From assembly GCA_947258895.1 (NCBI GenBank), contig CAMYKE010000032.1:1-8800 (forward strand): a DNA stretch of 8,800 nucleotides, given 5' to 3'. The first letter of the stretch is position 1. Each line of letters starts with the position of its first letter. The translations under genes and the position numbers were made by a program. The notes beneath the pieces are model-generated. The model was not told the DNA's origin and searched no databases. It worked only from the letters and a program-made list of their open reading frames with translations. The DNA is from an uncultured Pseudomonadales bacterium (lineage in GTDB: Bacteria; Pseudomonadota; Gammaproteobacteria; Pseudomonadales; IMCC2047). Below are positions 7,106-8,800 of this stretch, one piece after another.

Positions 7106-7618
7106 ATGTTTAAGAATAAACATATTATCGTTGCCATGATCGTCGCTCCCATTCTTGCGTTGCTGAGCTATTTTGCGACCGACCATGTGGTCAGCGAAAA
7201 GCCTCACGCGGCAATTGCTGGACAAAGCTATAAACTGGTCGCGAAATCAAACTGTCGGTATGAGAGTGGCCTCTGCACGTTAGAAAACGCCGAACTGAAT
7301 ATAACCTTGCGAGCCGAATTCCCGTCAGCCGACCAGGTCGTATTGTTGCTGACCTCAAATAATCCGCTCAAAGGCGCAAAAATAGCCCTGGCAAAGCCGG
7401 GTGAAAACAGCACCCCCGTCGAAATGAGTGCAATCGAGGCCGACACCACGCGCTGGAAAGCACAGCTCTACAGCCCATCAATCGAAGCTTCCTCGATCAT
7501 GCTGGTAGTGGCTGCTGGTGAATCCAGCTACTACGCGGAAACAGGCATTGCTTTCGCCAAATATGAAACGAATTTCTCTCGTGATGGATGGGCGAATAAT
7601 TCGCGTAACTCAAAATAA
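7106..7618 (+). CDS. Unrecognised membrane-anchored periplasmic protein
   Basis: This 170-residue protein matches no named family I can recall with confidence. Residues 6-24 (HIIVAMIVAPILALLSYFA) form one N-terminal membrane helix with positive residues before it, so the remainder probably lies in the periplasm. The body, about 36-160, alternates short hydrophobic and polar stretches, suggesting a beta-sandwich. It has just two cysteines, C50 and C57 (CRYESGLC), well placed for a disulfide. AGGAGG at 7092-7097 gives an 8-bp spacing and a secure start. It sits 128 bp after the symporter, beyond the hairpin, and 12 bp before the DUF294 gene, suggesting transcription with the latter. A role with the transporter or signalling is context inference only. 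FixH-like or copper-chaperone-like folds are alternatives, but I see no metal-binding motif. Confidence 0.85.
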   Translation: MFKNKHIIVAMIVAPILALLSYFATDHVVSEKPHAAIAGQSYKLVAKSNCRYESGLCTLENAELNITLRAEFPSADQVVLLLTSNNPLKGAKIALAKPGENSTPVEMSAIEADTTRWKAQLYSPSIEASSIMLVVAAGESSYYAETGIAFAKYETNFSRDGWANNSRNSK

Positions 7619-7630
7619 CGGTATCGCAGT

Positions 7631-8800
7631 ATGGTTGCTGAAACGGACGATATAAAGAGCTTTCTCTCCGACTACCCTCCCTTCGATGCGCTGGAACCGG
7701 AACAACTCGACCTGGCCGCTCGCAACCTGAAAATCGCCTTTAGAAAATCCGGCGAAATCATCGATTTTAACAGAATCGACCTGTGCCTTATCATTATCCG
7801 TACCGGGAGCATCGAGATACGACTGGCGGATGGCACCCTGGCCGATCGCTTAAGCACCGGCGGTTTGGTCGGCTATATGTCACTGCTCACCGACCAGGTT
7901 TCGGACCGCACCATTAGAGTGCTCGAAGACAGTCTACTGTATGAATTGAACGAGGCGACTTTCCATACACTTCGACACAAGTGCCGTACGTTTGAGTTGT
8001 TCTTTACGCGGGAACAGAACCGTAAATTGCGCGAGCTTATCCGGCCCCAGGATCAAAACCTGCAGCTCAATCTGCCCATCAGCGAACTCATGACGAAAAA
8101 CCCCGTGTGTGCTGATTCACGGATGACTATTAGAGAAGCCGCTCAACTCATGACTGAACGGCGTGTTTCTTCCCTGCTGATTAAAGAAAACGATAAGCTG
8201 GTAGGTATTATGACCGACCGGGATCTGCGCTCACGCGTCCTGGCGAAAGGGATTGAATCGAGCGAATGCGTGTCTACCATCATGACTGCCAATCCAGCCT
8301 CTATCGATTCAACTCGCACGGTTCACGATGCACAGCTGCAGATGATGTCCGCCAATATTCACCACCTGCCGGTGGTAGGTCACGGCACAAAAGCCGTCGG
8401 CATTGTTGCTCTGAATGACTTTATCCGCGCCAACAACAGCGAACCCGTATTCCTGATTCAAGCCATTGGTCGCGCCAAACAAAGAGAAGACATCTATCGC
8501 GTCGCGCGAGACTTGCCGGAACTTACGAGAAAGTTGATCAAAGCCGACGTCCGGGCCGACGAAGTAGGCCGCATTATTACCTCGGTTACCGACAGTATGA
8601 CCAAGAGGCTGCTGGGGCTGGGAGCGGATAAATTTGGTCCAGCGCCCTGTAGCTTCGCCTGGCTTGCATTTGGCTCGCAGGGACGACAAGAACAAATGTT
8701 GGGGTCCGACTAGGACAATGCCATGCTGATCAGCGATGAGATGAAGCCGGAAGATGATAGCTATTTCTTCAATCTGGCAAAATTCGTAAATGACGGCCTC
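7631..8800 (+). pseudogene. cNMP-binding/CBS/DUF294 nucleotidyltransferase-like gene with in-frame TAG; runs off the window
   Basis: Residues 1 to about 130 form a cNMP-binding-like fold. It is degenerate, with GGLVGYMSLL where active cyclic-nucleotide pockets have a Gly-Glu. Residues about 148-268 are two CBS repeats ending VGIMTDRDLR and VGIVALNDFIR. From about 275 the GlnD-like DUF294 nucleotidyltransferase begins, with its signature at 345-360: LAFGSQGRQEQMLGSD. The family continues DQDNA, but here codon 361 is TAG (8711-8713) and the frame then reads DNAMLISDEM, open for 29 codons to the edge. Relatives have about 600-640 residues. As read, the product would be 360 residues without a complete catalytic site. 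A real nonsense mutation or a sequencing error are both possible; an alternative annotation is a truncated CDS at 7631-8713. The start follows the previous gene by 12 bp with no clear ribosome-binding site, suggesting translational coupling. The family's function is poorly known. Confidence 0.8.
8711..8713 (+). other. In-frame amber codon replacing the motif glutamine
   Basis: TAG stands between GGGTCCGAC and GACAATGCC, which read GSD and DNA. The conserved family motif is (T/S)DQDNA, so a CAG to TAG single-base change explains it. The response regulator (1118-1120) and the kinase (1142-1144 on the minus strand) both end naturally at TAG, so TAG is an ordinary stop in this genome. Confidence 0.85.

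Noticed and set aside
7062..7488. A 13-bp direct repeat, catcaatcgaagc, at 7062-7074 and 7476-7488
   Set aside because: One 13-bp match is expected by chance in a window of this size, and the second copy is within a coding frame.
8711..8713. Genome-wide recoding of TAG as a sense codon
   Set aside because: The response regulator and the kinase both end at TAG at natural family C-termini, so TAG acts as a normal stop here.

Overview
The window looks like chromosomal DNA of a free-living, probably aquatic gammaproteobacterium. GC content is moderate, ribosome-binding sites are mostly strong AGGAGG types, and the gene set matches acetate-uptake and acetate-sensing loci of Pseudomonas, Vibrio, Marinobacter and Cellvibrionales-like bacteria. 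I cannot name the genus. No tRNA, rRNA, CRISPR array or intact transposase gene is visible.

Layout. Bases 1-216 hold no gene I can support. A degenerate miniature inverted-repeat element (217-430) is followed by a NarL/LuxR-type response regulator (467-1120, +). This converges with a 1159-residue sensor kinase (1142-4621, -) that fuses a sodium:solute-symporter domain to STAC, PAS, HisKA, HATPase and receiver domains, the CrbS architecture. A second, better preserved copy of the element (4664-4832) lies just upstream of the kinase. A cluster of three GTCGTA half-sites (4866-4889) then precedes a same-strand cluster: DUF4212 small membrane protein (4963-5232), VC_2705-subfamily sodium:solute symporter (5247-6977), a hairpin (6997-7026), an unrecognised membrane-anchored periplasmic protein (7106-7618), and a cNMP/CBS/DUF294 nucleotidyltransferase-like gene (7631 to the window edge).

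How it works together (inference from known families). CrbS/CrbR pairs control the acetate switch, activating acetyl-CoA synthetase and acetate uptake. DUF4212 plus the VC_2705 symporter form a probable two-part sodium-coupled carboxylate (acetate-type) uptake system. The regulator made at the left of the window plausibly binds the GTCGTA cluster and drives the symporter operon. No acs gene is in the window.

What stands out. (1) The DUF294 gene carries an in-frame TAG exactly where the nucleotidyltransferase motif expects a Gln codon (CAG to TAG), and the frame stays open and homologous-looking after it. (2) The same miniature element lies upstream of both two-component genes, with the same end facing each start codon at 36 and 42 bp. 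(3) The GTCGTA triple site is a good candidate operator. Otherwise this is a recognisable metabolic and regulatory locus. I do not see evidence of a wholly new system.
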